Below, piece by piece: positions 6,284-7,204 of a stretch of DNA of 7,204 nt (position 1 is its first letter; the number at the start of each line of letters is the position of its first letter). Made by a program: the position numbers and the translations under genes. The DNA comes from an uncultured Desulfovibrio sp. (GTDB lineage: Bacteria; Desulfobacterota; Desulfovibrionia; Desulfovibrionales; Desulfovibrionaceae), in assembly GCA_900550745.1 (NCBI GenBank), contig URTO01000098.1, positions 1-7,204 on the forward strand, read 5' to 3'. Under the pieces are notes generated by a model. That model was given only the letters and a program-made list of their open reading frames with translations, did not search any database and was not told the DNA's origin.

Positions 6284-7204
6284 CTACTTCCAAGGTTTTT
6301 TCCCGATGGCGGAGAGGAAGGCGTTGATGGCGGCCCTGCCGCCCACGAACGTCTCCATTTCGGGCCAGACCTGCGCAATGGCGGCATTCCTCCAGTCGGC
6401 CTCGTCCTCAAGCTGATCGATCTGCACGCCCGACTCGATGAGCCGCTGCTTCGCCCTTACGCCTTCGACAAGCTGGAAGGCAAGGCAGTATTCCTGCGCG
6501 CCGCGCCCGGCGTCGGTGATGAGCGCCTGCATTTCAGGGGACATTTTCTTGAATGCCCGCTGGCTCAGGATCATGGGCTGGAGCTGATAGGTATAGTGCG
6601 CTTCGGTGATGTACTTCTGCACTTCGTTGAACTTGCAGGCGAGGAAGGTGATGTAGCCGTAACATTGCCCGTCGACCAAGCCCTGCTGGAGCGCGGTGAA
6701 GGTTTCCGCCCACGAGATCGGCACAGGGTTCGCCCCCCATGCCTTATAGCAGGCGAGCAGGATGGCGCTCTGCGGGACACGGAACTTGAGCCCCTTGATG
6801 TCGTTCAGGTTTTTGATGGGCCTGCGGGAATTGGAAATGTAGCGGTAGTCGGTATACGTCCAGCCGAGGATGCGGAATCCCCCCTCCCGTATGGCGTACC
6901 CGTTGAGCAGGGCATGGGCGGGGCCGGTGGTCGCCCGGACGACGTCGTACATGTCGTCAAAAAGGTAGGGCATGGTGAGGATGCCGAGTTTTTTCACGAA
7001 CGGGACTGTATTGGCGATGCCCACAACGGCGATGTCGAGGTTCCCGGCGCGCACGTTCTGGATCATTTCCGTTTCGTCGCCGAGCTGGCCGGAGGGGAAG
7101 AGCTGGACTTCCACCTTGCCTCTGGATCGGGCATACCCACGGCGGACAAGTCCGTGTCTTTGGAGTCGCCCCGGTGTTAAATTCTCATTACGGAAACCGC
7201 TTCT
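6284..7204 (-). CDS. dctP: TRAP transporter substrate-binding protein DctP (N-terminus beyond window)
   Basis: Periplasmic solute-binding protein that captures the substrate for DctQM. In all 306 residues are seen and the frame stays open to the right edge; only the signal peptide and a few residues should be missing, since relatives are about 330-340 long. Numbering from the visible end, family segments are GKVEVQLFPSGQLGDE (29-44), NLNDIKGLKFRVP (132-144) with Arg142 at the position that binds the substrate carboxylate, and GANPVPISWAETFTALQQGLVDGQ (157-180). After DGQ comes CYGY, where many relatives have ENP, so the pocket may differ from classical C4-dicarboxylate or sialate binders; the substrate is unknown. 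A GTG at 7114 could be read as a start but would remove the first strand and helix and leave no signal peptide. The first 28 residues are less typical and the first helix looks about four residues short, so a sequence error near the edge is possible. Confidence 0.93.
   Translation of the reverse strand, partial: RSGFRNENLTPGRLQRHGLVRRGYARSRGKVEVQLFPSGQLGDETEMIQNVRAGNLDIAVVGIANTVPFVKKLGILTMPYLFDDMYDVVRATTGPAHALLNGYAIREGGFRILGWTYTDYRYISNSRRPIKNLNDIKGLKFRVPQSAILLACYKAWGANPVPISWAETFTALQQGLVDGQCYGYITFLACKFNEVQKYITEAHYTYQLQPMILSQRAFKKMSPEMQALITDAGRGAQEYCLAFQLVEGVRAKQRLIESGVQIDQLEDEADWRNAAIAQVWPEMETFVGGRAAINAFLSAIGKKPWK

Noticed and set aside
6284..7114. DctP starting at the GTG at 7114
   Set aside because: This start would lack a signal peptide and the first strand and helix of the fold, while the frame stays open with TRAP-like sequence to the window edge.
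6206..7180. 324-codon open frame on the plus strand
   Set aside because: Antisense to dctP, whose motifs are clear in the other strand.

Overview
The window looks like part of a chromosome from a GC-rich anaerobic Gram-negative bacterium. A tripartite TRAP transporter, a [NiFe]-hydrogenase maturation protein and a large SecDF together would fit the Desulfovibrionaceae and relatives, but no marker here settles the taxonomy, so that placement is an inference. There is no tRNA, rRNA, CRISPR array or mobile element. Both ends cut through genes.

Left block (1-3414, minus strand). A small secreted protein of unknown family (2845-3414) is followed, after 185 bases, by one very long reading frame. 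That frame encodes SecD and SecF as a single chain (2659 to the left edge, 886 codons seen, no stop between the modules). The space between the two genes contains inverted repeats, and segments able to pair with the secDF ribosome binding site. The small protein has a signal peptide and a Pro-Pro-Pro run that ends three residues before its stop. This is the layout of regulatory nascent chains such as SecM, VemP and ApdP, which control Sec genes. The idea that it senses export and adjusts secDF is the most interesting hypothesis in the window, but it is unproven.

Middle block (3415-4223). A divergent promoter region separates the small secreted protein from a lone hypC on the plus strand (3606-3854). 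About 330 non-coding bases follow, ending in a strong hairpin terminator (4189-4223). T-tracts on both strands suggest it serves both hypC and the TRAP operon converging from the right.

Right block (4360-7204, minus strand). A complete TRAP transporter operon in the order dctP (substrate-binding protein, N-terminus beyond the window), dctQ (small membrane subunit) and dctM (large permease). dctQ and dctM overlap by four bases. dctP and dctQ are separated by 101 bases holding a hairpin right after the dctP stop codon, which may help keep the binding protein in excess over the membrane subunits. The substrate cannot be read from the sequence.
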